NCBI GenBank assembly: GCA_964625855.1
Contig: CAZVFC010000009.1
Location: 124,001-188,000, forward strand
Source: JAPLUA01 sp964625855
GTDB taxonomy: Bacteria; Verrucomicrobiota; Verrucomicrobiia; Limisphaerales; UBA8199
Length of the DNA: 64,000 nucleotides
Direction: 5' to 3'
A model generated the notes under the pieces. That model was not told the DNA's origin. It saw only the letters and a program-made list of their open reading frames with translations, and made no database searches. Below, one piece after another: positions 53,792 to 62,619 of the stretch (its first letter is position 1; every line of letters starts with the position of its first letter). The translations under genes and the position numbers were made by a program.

Positions 53792-55000
53792 ATGAACACA
53801 ACCTACCAAGCCATTCAGAAACGCGCCAAAGCGCTGGAGAAAGAAACTGTCCGCTTCCTGGCGGACATGATCCGCACCCCTTCCTTTTCCTCGAAGGAGG
53901 CGAAGGTTATCGGCGTGATCAAGAGGGAGATGAAGAAGGTGGGTTTCGACAGCATCCGCATAGACGGCCTGGGGAATATCATCGGGCGGATCGGCAAAGG
54001 CCGCCGGGTAATGGCGTTCGACGCCCACATTGACACTGTCTATCCCGGCGACCGCGAGCAGTGGAGATTCGAGCCGTTCCAGCCGCGAATCAAAGACGGC
54101 AAGATCTGGGGCCGCGGGACGGTGGACCAAAAGGGCGGCATGGCCTCGATGGTCTATGCGGCCAAGATCATCAAAGAGCTGGGGCTGAACGACCAATTCA
54201 CCCTCTACTTCACCGGCACCGTGATGGAGGAGGACTGCGACGGTCTCTGCTGGCAGTACCTGCTCAAGGAAGAGAAGCTCAAGCCGGAGTTGGTCGTCAT
54301 CACCGAGCCGACCAACCTGAACATCTACCGCGGTCATCGTGGCCGGATGGAGATTCGGGTCGAGGTCAAAGGGCGCAGTTGCCACGGGTCGGCGCCCGAG
54401 CGCGGCGACAACGCCATCTACAAGATCTCACGCATCGCATTGGAGGTGGAGAAACTCAACCAGCGCCTCCGCCACGATCCCTTCCTGGGCAAGGGCACCG
54501 TCACGGCCACCGAGGTGCGCTCGTCGTCACCATCCCTCTGCGCGGTGGCGGACGGCGCCACCCTGCATTTGGATCGCCGCCTCACCCTTGGCGAAACGAA
54601 GGCAAGCGCCCTGGCCGAGGTCCGGGACGCGGCGAAACGCGCGGGTTACCCCGACGCCAAAGTGTTCGTACTCAGCTACGCCGAACCCGCTTACACCGGC
54701 AAGGTGTACCCGACAGAGAAGTACTACCCGACGTGGGTGCTGGAGGAGAAATCCTCCTATCTTAAGGACGCCGTCGCAGCCTACAAGGGAGTGCTCGGCA
54801 GAGCTCCGCTGGTGGACAAGTGGACCTTCAGCACCAACGGAATTGCGATTGCCGGCATGAAGGGGATTCCATGCCTCGGGCTCGGCCCCGGCAACGAAGT
54901 CTATGCCCACGCCCCGAACGAGGCTTGCCCCGTGCAGCACCTTAGCGCCGCCACCGCATTCTATGCCGCCCTGGTCGCTCGACTCAACGGGAAAGCCTGA
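53792..55000 (+). CDS. ygeY: YgeY-family M20 hydrolase
   Basis: 402 residues. It closely follows the YgeY subfamily pattern: FDAHIDTVYPGDREQW (H79), WGRGTVDQKGGMASMVYAAK (D112), TGTVMEEDCDGLCWQYLL (E146/E147), ITEPTNLNIYRGHRGRMEI, SCHGSAPERGDNAIYK and VDKWTFSTNGIAIAG. M20 enzymes hydrolyse amide bonds with two zinc ions. YgeY belongs to the gene set for purine/urate use in gut anaerobes and E. coli. It starts 1 bp after ssnA, a tight pair. Confidence 0.92.
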   Translation: MNTTYQAIQKRAKALEKETVRFLADMIRTPSFSSKEAKVIGVIKREMKKVGFDSIRIDGLGNIIGRIGKGRRVMAFDAHIDTVYPGDREQWRFEPFQPRIKDGKIWGRGTVDQKGGMASMVYAAKIIKELGLNDQFTLYFTGTVMEEDCDGLCWQYLLKEEKLKPELVVITEPTNLNIYRGHRGRMEIRVEVKGRSCHGSAPERGDNAIYKISRIALEVEKLNQRLRHDPFLGKGTVTATEVRSSSPSLCAVADGATLHLDRRLTLGETKASALAEVRDAAKRAGYPDAKVFVLSYAEPAYTGKVYPTEKYYPTWVLEEKSSYLKDAVAAYKGVLGRAPLVDKWTFSTNGIAIAGMKGIPCLGLGPGNEVYAHAPNEACPVQHLSAATAFYAALVARLNGKA

Positions 55001-55042
55001 GCCCGCCTCTATGTCCGGCCCGTCCTGCCGCGCGCGAGCGTC

Positions 55043-55128
55043 TTGGAGTGCGCCAGTCCCCTGGCGCTTTCAAATCCGACACGCGGAGTCGCTCGGTTCC
55101 AAAGCGCCAGGGGACTGGCGCACTCCAA
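55043..55128. repeat. REPIN-like perfect double palindrome
   Basis: Two 28-bp arms in perfect inverted orientation (55043-55070, 55101-55128) flank a 30-bp spacer. Each arm holds its own hairpin GCGCCAG-TCCC-CTGGCGC, preceded by GGAGT. It is located in the 266-bp gap between ygeY and the PLP-enzyme gene. Confidence 0.92.
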
Positions 55129-55225
55129 AACCTTTCGGTCTCACGAGCCCTGCAAGTAATGCTGCTAGCCTTTCGGATCTCGGCCCCTCGCCGCGCGGTC
55201 GCGCCGTCGCGCCGGGTCGGCCTTC

Positions 55226-55246
55226 CTTCGGACTTCGGACTTCGGA
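55226..55246. repeat. Heptanucleotide array before the PLP-enzyme gene
   Basis: Three perfect CTTCGGA units, preceded by CCTTC, 20 bp upstream of the ATG at 55267. Confidence 0.85.
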
Positions 55247-55266
55247 CGTTCTCTCCCTCCCCGACC

Positions 55267-56493
55267 ATGATTCCCTTTCTCTACCATTGCACCACCTGCG
55301 GCAAGACCTACCAGCGGGACGAAGTCCGCTACCTCTGCCCCGCCTGCGCCCGGGATTACCGGTTTGGTATCCCCCTGTTAGGGGTGCTCTCGATTCAGTT
55401 CGATTACGCTGCCGTCAAGCGCCGCTTTCACAAACAGCGCCCGGATTGGAGCCTCTTTTCCGCCGTCGAGCCGAAGCACTATCCGCCCTACCAGGTCGGC
55501 AACACGCCGTTCCTCCCCGCCACTGCCCTGGGCAAGGCGTTGGGCTTCGAGAACGTCTGGCTCAAGAACGACGGCCTCAATCCGAGCGCCTCGCTCAAAG
55601 ACCGGGCCTCTTTTCTCGTCGTAGCGGAAGCCAATCGCCTGAAAGAGCAGACCATCGTCACCGCCTCGACCGGCAATGCCGCCAGCGCGCTCGCCGCCGT
55701 CTGCGCCAGCGCTGGCAAGAGGGCGATCATCTTCGTTCCCAAAGGCGCACCGAAGGCCAAATTGGTGCAGATGGTGCTGTACGGCGCCCGCGTCATTCCC
55801 GTGCGCGGTACCTATGATGACGCCTTCCGGATGTCCCTCGAATACACGGCTCGCAAAGGCGGTCTGAATCGCAATACCGCCTATCATCCCCTGACCATCG
55901 AAGGGAAGAAGACCGCCGGTCTGGAAATCTACCAGCAGAACAGCTCCAAGGCGCCGGATGTGATTCTAGTGCCGGTCGGGGATGGCGTGATTATCAGCGG
56001 CGTGTACAAGGCCTTCTACGACCTGAAAGCCGCGGGGCTGGTTGCTCGACTGCCGCGGCTGGTCTGCGTCCAAGCCGAGCGCTCTGCGGCAATCCATCAT
56101 TACATCGAAACCGGGAAGTATCACAACGCCCGGCGGCCCGCCACGATCGCCGACTCGATCTCTGTCTCGGTTCCCTCGAACGCGCACATGGCCCGGCGGG
56201 CAGTGCTTGAGAGCCGTGGATTTTCCATCACCGTGTCGGAGAAGGAGATTCTGCGCGGGCAGAGGACGCTGGCGGAGAAGACCGGCGTGTTCGCGGAGCC
56301 AGCGGCAGCCGCGACGGTAGCGGCGTTGACGAAGCTGCAAGGCTCCGACCTGCTGGGCCGGAAAGAGCAGATTGTGCTTCTCATCACCGGCCACGGTCTC
56401 AAGGACGTTGACGCCGCGATGAGCACCATTCGCATCCCGCCTTCGGTGGAGCCAAACCTCAACGCGCTGGACGCCAAGCCCATTCGCGCTTAG
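55267..56493 (+). CDS. Threonine-synthase-like PLP enzyme (fold type II)
   Basis: 408 residues from ATG 55267. An N-terminal zinc ribbon (C8, C11, C24, C27) as in one class of threonine synthases is followed by YQVGNTPFLPATALG, the PLP Lys K111 in NPSASLKDRASF, the phosphate loop TASTGNAASALA and VPKGAPKAKLVQMVLYGARV. ThrC normally has SFKDR; SLKDR here and the operon context argue for a lyase role like that of YgeX (diaminopropionate ammonia-lyase), also fold II. It is the last of the catabolic genes, 266 bp after ygeY. Confidence 0.8.
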   Translation: MIPFLYHCTTCGKTYQRDEVRYLCPACARDYRFGIPLLGVLSIQFDYAAVKRRFHKQRPDWSLFSAVEPKHYPPYQVGNTPFLPATALGKALGFENVWLKNDGLNPSASLKDRASFLVVAEANRLKEQTIVTASTGNAASALAAVCASAGKRAIIFVPKGAPKAKLVQMVLYGARVIPVRGTYDDAFRMSLEYTARKGGLNRNTAYHPLTIEGKKTAGLEIYQQNSSKAPDVILVPVGDGVIISGVYKAFYDLKAAGLVARLPRLVCVQAERSAAIHHYIETGKYHNARRPATIADSISVSVPSNAHMARRAVLESRGFSITVSEKEILRGQRTLAEKTGVFAEPAAAATVAALTKLQGSDLLGRKEQIVLLITGHGLKDVDAAMSTIRIPPSVEPNLNALDAKPIRA

Positions 56494-56514
56494 TAGTTTA
56501 TCTCGAGCATACGC

Positions 56515-57942
56515 ATGAAACGACGAACTGAACGACGGTATTGGCCAGCCCTGGTTGGTTTGGCCTGCTTCCTCACAATCGGGCCGACCCATCCGGCAGC
56601 CGCTGCGCCAGACCAGAGCTGGCCGCAGTGGCGCGGCCCGCTCCAGACCGGAGTCGCGCCGGAAGCCAATCCGCCCACCACCTGGAGCGAGACCAACAAC
56701 GTCAAATGGAAGGTCAAGATCCCCGGTGGCGGTCACGCCACGCCAATCATTTGGGGGGATCGGATTTTCCTCCAGACGGCGATTCCCACAGGCAAGAAGG
56801 TCGAGCCAAAGCCCGGCGAGGCCGCCGAGCAGCCACCCGCCGCGCGCCCCGAGCCTGGCGGTGAGCCGTCCCGAAAGGGACCAGGCGGTCCGGGCGGCAA
56901 AAGGGGCCGGGGCGGCTTCGGCGGTGGTTCCAAACCGACGGAAGCCTATCAGTTTGCGGTGTTATGCCTCGACCGCCAGACCGGCAAGGTGCTTTGGCAG
57001 CACGTTGCCCGCGAGGAAGTTCCCCATGAAGGCTATCGCCAGGGCGAGGGCAGCTTCGCCTCGAACTCGGGCCTCACCGACGGAAGACGCTTTTACGCCG
57101 ACTTTGGCTCCCGCGGCCTGTATGGCTACGACCTGGACGGAAATCTGAGCTGGAGCCAGGACCTGGGCAAGATGCGCATGGCGATGGGTTTCGGCGAAGG
57201 CAGTTCGCCCGCGCTCTACAAGGACACGCTGATTGTCAATCGCGACAACGAGGACGATTCCTTCATCGTTGCGCTGGACAAGAACACCGGCAAGACTTTG
57301 TGGCGGAGAACGCGCGAGGAACGCACCTCCTGGTCCACTCCGCTCATCATCGAGCGCGACGGCAAAGCCCAGGCTGTGGTAGCCGCCACCGGCAAGATCC
57401 GCAGCTACGACGTGGCCTCCGGCGATATTATCTGGGAATGCGGCGGGCTCACCCGCAACGTCATCCCGTGTCCCGTTGCCGACGCCAGCACGGTCTATTG
57501 CATGAGCGGGTATCAGGGCAACTCTTTGCTGGCCATCCGCCTGGGCCGCACGGGCGATCTCACCGGCAGCGACGCCATCGTCTGGAGTCGCAAGAAGAAC
57601 ACCCCGTATGTACCCTCGCCGCTGCTCTGCGACGGCAAGCTTTACTTCTTTGGCCACAACAGCGGCACGCTCACCTGCCTCGACACCAGGACCGGCGATC
57701 CCTTCTTTGAGGCGCAAAAACTGGAGGAACTCTCGGGCGTCTATGCCTCGCCGCTGGGTGCCGCCGGCAGGGTCTATCTGCCCGGCCGGAATGGCGTGAC
57801 CGTGGTACTGAAGCAGTCCGACAAGCTGGAAATGCTGGCGGTCAACCGCCTCGACGAGAAGTTCGACGCCTCACCCGCCACCGTGGGCAAGGAGCTGTTT
57901 CTGCGTGGACGGGAATACCTCTACTGCCTGTCCGAGAAGTGA
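56515..57942 (+). CDS. Exported PQQ-like beta-propeller protein
   Basis: 475 residues with a signal peptide (YWPALVGLACFLTIGPTHP). Propeller blades follow the pattern of BamB/PQQ repeats: WPQWRGPLQTGVAPE, LDRQTGKVLWQHVA, LDKNTGKTLWRRTR, YDVASGDIIWECGG, LDTRTGDPFFEAQK. Residues ~95-140 are a Pro/Gly/Lys-rich insertion (SRKGPGGPGGKRGRGG), unusual between blades. Proteins of this type are abundant in Planctomycetes and Verrucomicrobia and probably work as periplasmic binding or scaffold proteins; dehydrogenase residues are not evident. Confidence 0.85.
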   Translation: MKRRTERRYWPALVGLACFLTIGPTHPAAAAPDQSWPQWRGPLQTGVAPEANPPTTWSETNNVKWKVKIPGGGHATPIIWGDRIFLQTAIPTGKKVEPKPGEAAEQPPAARPEPGGEPSRKGPGGPGGKRGRGGFGGGSKPTEAYQFAVLCLDRQTGKVLWQHVAREEVPHEGYRQGEGSFASNSGLTDGRRFYADFGSRGLYGYDLDGNLSWSQDLGKMRMAMGFGEGSSPALYKDTLIVNRDNEDDSFIVALDKNTGKTLWRRTREERTSWSTPLIIERDGKAQAVVAATGKIRSYDVASGDIIWECGGLTRNVIPCPVADASTVYCMSGYQGNSLLAIRLGRTGDLTGSDAIVWSRKKNTPYVPSPLLCDGKLYFFGHNSGTLTCLDTRTGDPFFEAQKLEELSGVYASPLGAAGRVYLPGRNGVTVVLKQSDKLEMLAVNRLDEKFDASPATVGKELFLRGREYLYCLSEK

Positions 57943-57993
57943 GAATTCGTTGCGGTGACGCCGCACAAGGCAATGGCAAGCCCCGGATCCGCA

Positions 57994-58980
57994 TCACCCT
58001 GAGCGGCCGTCAGTGGCGATGATGTAAAGCAGTCCGCTGGCGGCTCCGATCCGCGCATCGGCTTCCGGGCTGCGCAAGAGCCGCGCGAGGGCCGGCCGGT
58101 CTGCGCTGGTCCCGCGCATGCCCAAGGTGGTCGCGGCCTCGAGTTGTTCGGCGGGCGGACGCTGGACGAGACAGCTCGCCAGGATTCGTCTGAGTCGCGT
58201 GGCACTGGACGAATCTCTTGCGGTGTGCCGGAGCAAGGCGGCAGCAATGTAGCAGCGAGCCGTCGAATCCTCCGGCTCCAATTCCAGGCACCGCTGCAGC
58301 CGCTTGAGGGAAGCCGTGGCAATAACGCTGATTCTGCCCAATGCGAATGCGGCGCGCAGCCGGACAGTGCGGTCACTTGAATCCAACAAATCAGCCAGGC
58401 GGGTTTCCCAATTGGTCTGTCCAACAGTGCTCCCGGAAAGCGCCAACAACCAGAGCACATAGGGCGAAGCGGGTTCAGTCGCCGTCGCCAGCCATTTCAA
58501 GAGAAGCGGGCTGTCCGAGGGACTAGCGGCGCCGAGCTTGGCGAGGCTTTCCGTCGCGTGGACCCGGTCGGGCGCCTGAGGATCCAGCATGGTGCGGCGC
58601 ATACGTTCGATGAAGGCTTGCCGTTGCTCCGTCGTGGCTGCGGCGCGGGCCAGGACGCGCCAGACACCGATCCGATAGGGCGGCGCGGCTGTATCCGCTT
58701 CCGGCGCAAATGACGGGGCCACCGGCGGCGCGTGATGATGGTCAAGCAGCGCGTCCGCCGCATGGACGCGCACCCACCCGCTATTCGAGTTCATCTCCCG
58801 CTCCAGCATGAGCAGCAGTTGCTGCCGTTGGGGAGATGCCTCCGAGGACCCCAACCTCGCAGCGCAGCCGCTGCTCACGACCAGGACCGCCGCCAGCAGG
58901 CACGTTCCGCCAATTGCGACTGCGCGCTGGACCAGCGTGTCGTACCACCAGGGCGGTTGGCTATGCTTTCGCTTCAACAC
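57994..58980 (-). CDS. HEAT-repeat lipoprotein
   Basis: 328 residues if GTG 58980 is the start; no ATG fits, and the open frame runs further into the upstream gene. A lipobox, VLVVSSGC, lies at about residue 41, so the protein is lipid-anchored. The rest is HEAT-like helical repeats: VRVHAADALLDHH, DRVHATESLAKLGAAS, RTVRLRAAFALGRIS, QLEAATTLGMRG. It overlaps the end of the aminotransferase gene by 20 bp, so translation is coupled. Its role is unknown, likely protein binding. Confidence 0.68.
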   Translation of the reverse strand: MLKRKHSQPPWWYDTLVQRAVAIGGTCLLAAVLVVSSGCAARLGSSEASPQRQQLLLMLEREMNSNSGWVRVHAADALLDHHHAPPVAPSFAPEADTAAPPYRIGVWRVLARAAATTEQRQAFIERMRRTMLDPQAPDRVHATESLAKLGAASPSDSPLLLKWLATATEPASPYVLWLLALSGSTVGQTNWETRLADLLDSSDRTVRLRAAFALGRISVIATASLKRLQRCLELEPEDSTARCYIAAALLRHTARDSSSATRLRRILASCLVQRPPAEQLEAATTLGMRGTSADRPALARLLRSPEADARIGAASGLLYIIATDGRSG

Positions 58981-60220
58981 AGTCCGATAAAGCCCACGCC
59001 AGGTATCGGTAATCCGCCAGGGTGTTGTAGAGATGCGCCGAGATGCGCAGATACCGCTGCTCGGGCTGGCCGAACCGCACGAAGGGGACTTCAACTCCGT
59101 AATGGTCATAGAGATGCTTCTGCTCGGTATCAATTCGCCCGGTTCGGGCCGCTCCCTGAAAGCGAGTGGGCAGCGCAACGGTGGCCATGGATCCGAGCAT
59201 GCCTTCCGGGCACGGCGCCTCTACCTGCAAGCGTTCGCAGAGAAGCCGGCGGGCCTGGACCGCGAGCCGGTGATTGTGTTCCCGAAGCTCGCGCCAGCCC
59301 CCGGGCAGCAACTGGCCCAGCCAGCGGATTGCCTCGCCGGCGCACAACCAGGCGCTGGGATCGAACGTGCCCGCCCAGTCAAAGCGATCCTGAAAGGCGC
59401 TGTACCCTGGCCGGGGCGTGTTGTGGCCGTGGCTGATCACAGCGGGATGCAGTTCGTTTTGCTTGTCTTCGCGCACCCATAAGAAGGCGGCGCCCTTCGG
59501 CGCACAGACCCACTTGTGCAGGTTGGCGGTGTAGTAGGCCGCAGCGAGGCTCGTGAGGTTCAGGGGCAACATGCCAGGGGCATGGGCGCCGTCCACCAGC
59601 GTGTCAATGCCTCGCGCCTCCAGTTCCCGGACCAGCCGGGACAGCGGAAAGATCAGTCCGGTGGCGCTGGTGACGTGGTCCAGCAGGACCAGCCGTGTGC
59701 GCCGGCTGACGGCTTGCAGCACCGCCTCGACCACCAGGTCGGGTGAGCCCAGCGGGAACGGTACCCGAGCCACCACCACCCGGGCGCCAGCCACGCGCGC
59801 CGCCTCGGCCAGGACATTATGGCAGGCGTTGTAATCATGGGTCGTGGTGAGCAGTTCCTGTCCCGATCGCAAATTGAGCGAACGTACCACTGCGTTGACA
59901 CCCGTCGTGGCGTTCGTGACGAACACCAGGTCCCGGGGCCGGGCGCCGACAAACCGTGCGACCTCGGCGCGCGCCGGCTCGAGCCGCTCTTCGTAGCGCC
60001 GCCAGAGGAACTGCACCGGTTCGCCTTCCATCTGGGCGCGCAGCCGTTCCTGGAGCTGGAGGATTGGTTTCGGACACGCGCCGAAGGAGCCATGATTCAG
60101 AAACACAGTGCCGCGCGCCAGGCGCCAATCGCGTCGGAACCTGTTCGGCGCCGGCCGCGCCAGTTTGCTCTCGTTCACGCCGCCAAATCTAAGGGGACGG
60201 CGCCGAATTGGCAGTACCAT
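58961..60220 (-). CDS. Class V aminotransferase (isopenicillin-N-epimerase-like)
   Basis: 419 residues (GTG 60178 is an alternative start). Fold type I PLP enzyme: VFLNHGSFGACPKPILQLQE, TNATTGVNAVVRSL, TTTHDYNACHNVL, LDHVTSATGLIFPL, LVDGAHAPGMLPL and the PLP Lys in YYTANLHKWVCAPKGAAFLW. Family members are epimerases, desulfurases or lyases acting on amino acids. The HEAT lipoprotein gene overlaps its 3' end. Confidence 0.85.
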   Translation of the reverse strand: MVLPIRRRPLRFGGVNESKLARPAPNRFRRDWRLARGTVFLNHGSFGACPKPILQLQERLRAQMEGEPVQFLWRRYEERLEPARAEVARFVGARPRDLVFVTNATTGVNAVVRSLNLRSGQELLTTTHDYNACHNVLAEAARVAGARVVVARVPFPLGSPDLVVEAVLQAVSRRTRLVLLDHVTSATGLIFPLSRLVRELEARGIDTLVDGAHAPGMLPLNLTSLAAAYYTANLHKWVCAPKGAAFLWVREDKQNELHPAVISHGHNTPRPGYSAFQDRFDWAGTFDPSAWLCAGEAIRWLGQLLPGGWRELREHNHRLAVQARRLLCERLQVEAPCPEGMLGSMATVALPTRFQGAARTGRIDTEQKHLYDHYGVEVPFVRFGQPEQRYLRISAHLYNTLADYRYLAWALSDCVEAKA

Positions 60221-60265
60221 TCACAAACCCGCGCGTTGGCCGGCTTTCGGATTGCGCCTCTGGCT

Positions 60266-61738
60266 TCAAAGATACGGCGTGAGCAGCCGCGCGATGCCGT
60301 CGCCGAGGCGCGCGGGGAACGGGCGGGCATCTACCTCGTGCAGGGTGACGAGGTGCGCGGTCTTGAGCTTGCCGACCACCACTTCCTCGAGCCGCCGAGC
60401 CAGCTCCAGGTCGTAACACTCCACATTGTATTCGAAGTTGAGCCGCAGGCTGCGCGGATCCCAGTTGGCCGAGCCCAGAAGGACCCAACAGCCGTCCACG
60501 AGCATCAGCTTCGAGTGATCAAACGGCGGCGGGGTCAGCCAGAGCCGGCAGCCGTGTTCAAGCACCTGCCACCACATCGCCCGCGATGCCCAGTCCACAA
60601 ACCGCAGGTTGCTCTTGGCCGGCAGCAAAATGTCCACCTGCACCCCTCGCTTCGCGGCCAGGTTCAACGCGCAGATCAGGGCGGGATCAGGCAGGAAATA
60701 GGGAGTCACGATGCGGACGGAGTAACGGGCAATCGCCAGCGCTCCCAGCAGCGTCCAGCGCAATTTCTCGAAGTCCTCATCCGGGCCGTCCGGCACACCG
60801 CGCGCCAGCACGGTGCCGGCCATCTCCGGCCGGGGGAACCACGACTCGCCGCGCAACGATTCGCCGGTCGTGAACAGCCAGTCGTCGGCGAAGACTTCCT
60901 GCAATTGGGTGACGACCGGCCCGCGCAGGCGGAAGTGGAGGTCCTGCACCGGGTGTCGCGGCTGGCGCTCGAGGCAATGGCCCACGCGAATATTCATGCC
61001 GCCGGTGAAGCCCACGCGCCCGTCGGTCACCAGGATCTTCCGGTGCGTGCGCAGGTTCATGGCCATCAGGTGCCAGAGGGCAAAGGAGGGCAGAAAACGC
61101 GCATACCTCACGCCTTCCCGACGCAGGGTGCGCAGGATGGTGGGCCAGGAATAGCGCGTGCCGGTCGCATCAATCAGCACCCGCACCTCGATTCCCCGGC
61201 GGGCGGCCTCCCCGAGCGCCCGCGCGAAAGCCACCCCGACTTCGTCCCGGTCAAAGATATAGGTGCAGAACGAGATCGTCTGGCGCGCCTGCCGGATGGC
61301 CTCCAGCATTGCGGGGAAGGCCGCGTCTCCGTTGATCAGCGGCTCGATTCGGTTGCCCGGCAGCAGGGGCCGCTCGACCACCCCACCCACCACTCGCACC
61401 AGCATGTGCAGGTGGCCTGTGTGGCCGGGCAGATGGCGATGCAATTCCTCCGGCGGACAATCGGGCTGCGTCTCGTGGGCGCGGTAGTGTTCGAGGTCGC
61501 CTCGCAAGCCGACGGCCTGGCGGCGAATCCGGTTCACCCCGAGGATGAAGTAGAGCGCCGCTCCCGCCAGCGGCACCAGCCAGATAAAACCCACCCATGC
61601 AATCGCCGCCCGCGAATCCCGCTTATAGAGGAGGGCGTGGCCGGATGCCATCACGGCGAGCAGGGTTGCCAGTCCTGCCAGGGTGATTTCCCAGACGTGG
61701 TGGGCCAGATCCCACCCACTTGCAGCTAATAGAGCCAT
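60266..61738 (-). CDS. cls: Cardiolipin synthase (PLD superfamily)
   Basis: 490 residues. Two N-terminal membrane helices (ITLAGLATLLAVMASGHALL, AAIAWVGFIWLVPLAGAALY) form the PLDc_N anchor. Two HKD motifs: THRKILVTDGRVGFTGGMN and DHSKLMLVDGCWVLLGSAN. It joins two phosphatidylglycerols to cardiolipin at the inner membrane. Length and layout match bacterial ClsA. It is on the same strand as, and 45 bp upstream of, the aminotransferase gene. Confidence 0.92.
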   Translation of the reverse strand: MALLAASGWDLAHHVWEITLAGLATLLAVMASGHALLYKRDSRAAIAWVGFIWLVPLAGAALYFILGVNRIRRQAVGLRGDLEHYRAHETQPDCPPEELHRHLPGHTGHLHMLVRVVGGVVERPLLPGNRIEPLINGDAAFPAMLEAIRQARQTISFCTYIFDRDEVGVAFARALGEAARRGIEVRVLIDATGTRYSWPTILRTLRREGVRYARFLPSFALWHLMAMNLRTHRKILVTDGRVGFTGGMNIRVGHCLERQPRHPVQDLHFRLRGPVVTQLQEVFADDWLFTTGESLRGESWFPRPEMAGTVLARGVPDGPDEDFEKLRWTLLGALAIARYSVRIVTPYFLPDPALICALNLAAKRGVQVDILLPAKSNLRFVDWASRAMWWQVLEHGCRLWLTPPPFDHSKLMLVDGCWVLLGSANWDPRSLRLNFEYNVECYDLELARRLEEVVVGKLKTAHLVTLHEVDARPFPARLGDGIARLLTPYL

Positions 61739-62005
61739 CCAGAGCCCCCTTCCCGCAGCGCTTACCCGGGGTTTCTGAGGGCGGTCGCGGCATCTGTCTC
61801 GCGAGCCGCCTCGGACTCAACGCCCTTGGGGGTCCGGTTCTCGGTGAGCAGCCCCAGGTGAATCATGCCGCTGTTCTATGCCGGGCGCGGGCGAAGGTCA
61901 AGGGCCTTGATTGCTGCCCCATAGCTGCGTGGAGAGCATTTCGGGCATTTAAATAAGTGCCAAATAAGTTTGGTCTTTTGGTTTGGGCCAACTATTGTAG
62001 CGAGC

Positions 62006-62548
62006 ATGGATAAACCGTTCTTTCGCCGATTGTTCAGCCGCCCCGAAAAGCCTGCTGCAGAAACCACCGAAACCAGGGCCGAACACGGCGACGCGGAGGC
62101 GCAATTCCGCCTGGGAATAAAATTCGCTCAAGAGGGACCAGCCCAAGACTACGTGCAGGCCGCTCACTGGTACCTTAAGGCGGCCGACCAAAACCATCCC
62201 CTGGCGCAGTTCAACCTCGCGATCATGCATGCGGCGGGCCAGGGCTTGCCCCGCGACGAGGCCAAATCAATGGCATGGATGCAGAAAGCGGCGGAGCTGG
62301 GCGACGCCGGAGCCCAGTATCACCTCGGCATAAAACACCATCGCGCCAGCCTCAGCGGGGAACCGGAAGCTGCGCCCGAGTCCAGGATCCTGGCCTATAA
62401 GTGGCTTCAGCTTGCCTCGGCCCAAGGCTACCGGAGTTCCCAGGCCGCGTGGGGGTTTGTGGCGCTGGACATGACGCACGAGGACGTGGAGGACGCAAGC
62501 CGGCGTATCGCGGCGTTCGTGCCTGCCCACGCGAACCAGCCGCAGTGA
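62006..62548 (+). CDS. Sel1-repeat protein
   Basis: 180 residues from ATG 62006 (the frame extends to 61970). Sel1-like repeats: EAQFRLGIKFAQEGPAQDYV, QAAHWYLKAADQNHPLAQFN, AGQGLPRDEAKSMAWMQKAA, GAQYHLGIKH and ILAYKWLQLASAQGYRSSQA. No signal peptide is seen, so it is probably a cytoplasmic adaptor. The partner is unknown. Confidence 0.85.
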   Translation: MDKPFFRRLFSRPEKPAAETTETRAEHGDAEAQFRLGIKFAQEGPAQDYVQAAHWYLKAADQNHPLAQFNLAIMHAAGQGLPRDEAKSMAWMQKAAELGDAGAQYHLGIKHHRASLSGEPEAAPESRILAYKWLQLASAQGYRSSQAAWGFVALDMTHEDVEDASRRIAAFVPAHANQPQ

Positions 62549-62619
62549 CCTGACCCGTTGACGCGCCCGCGGGACTCTGCGGAGCGGAACCTCGCGGCGA
62601 TTTCAACCACCCGGACCAA

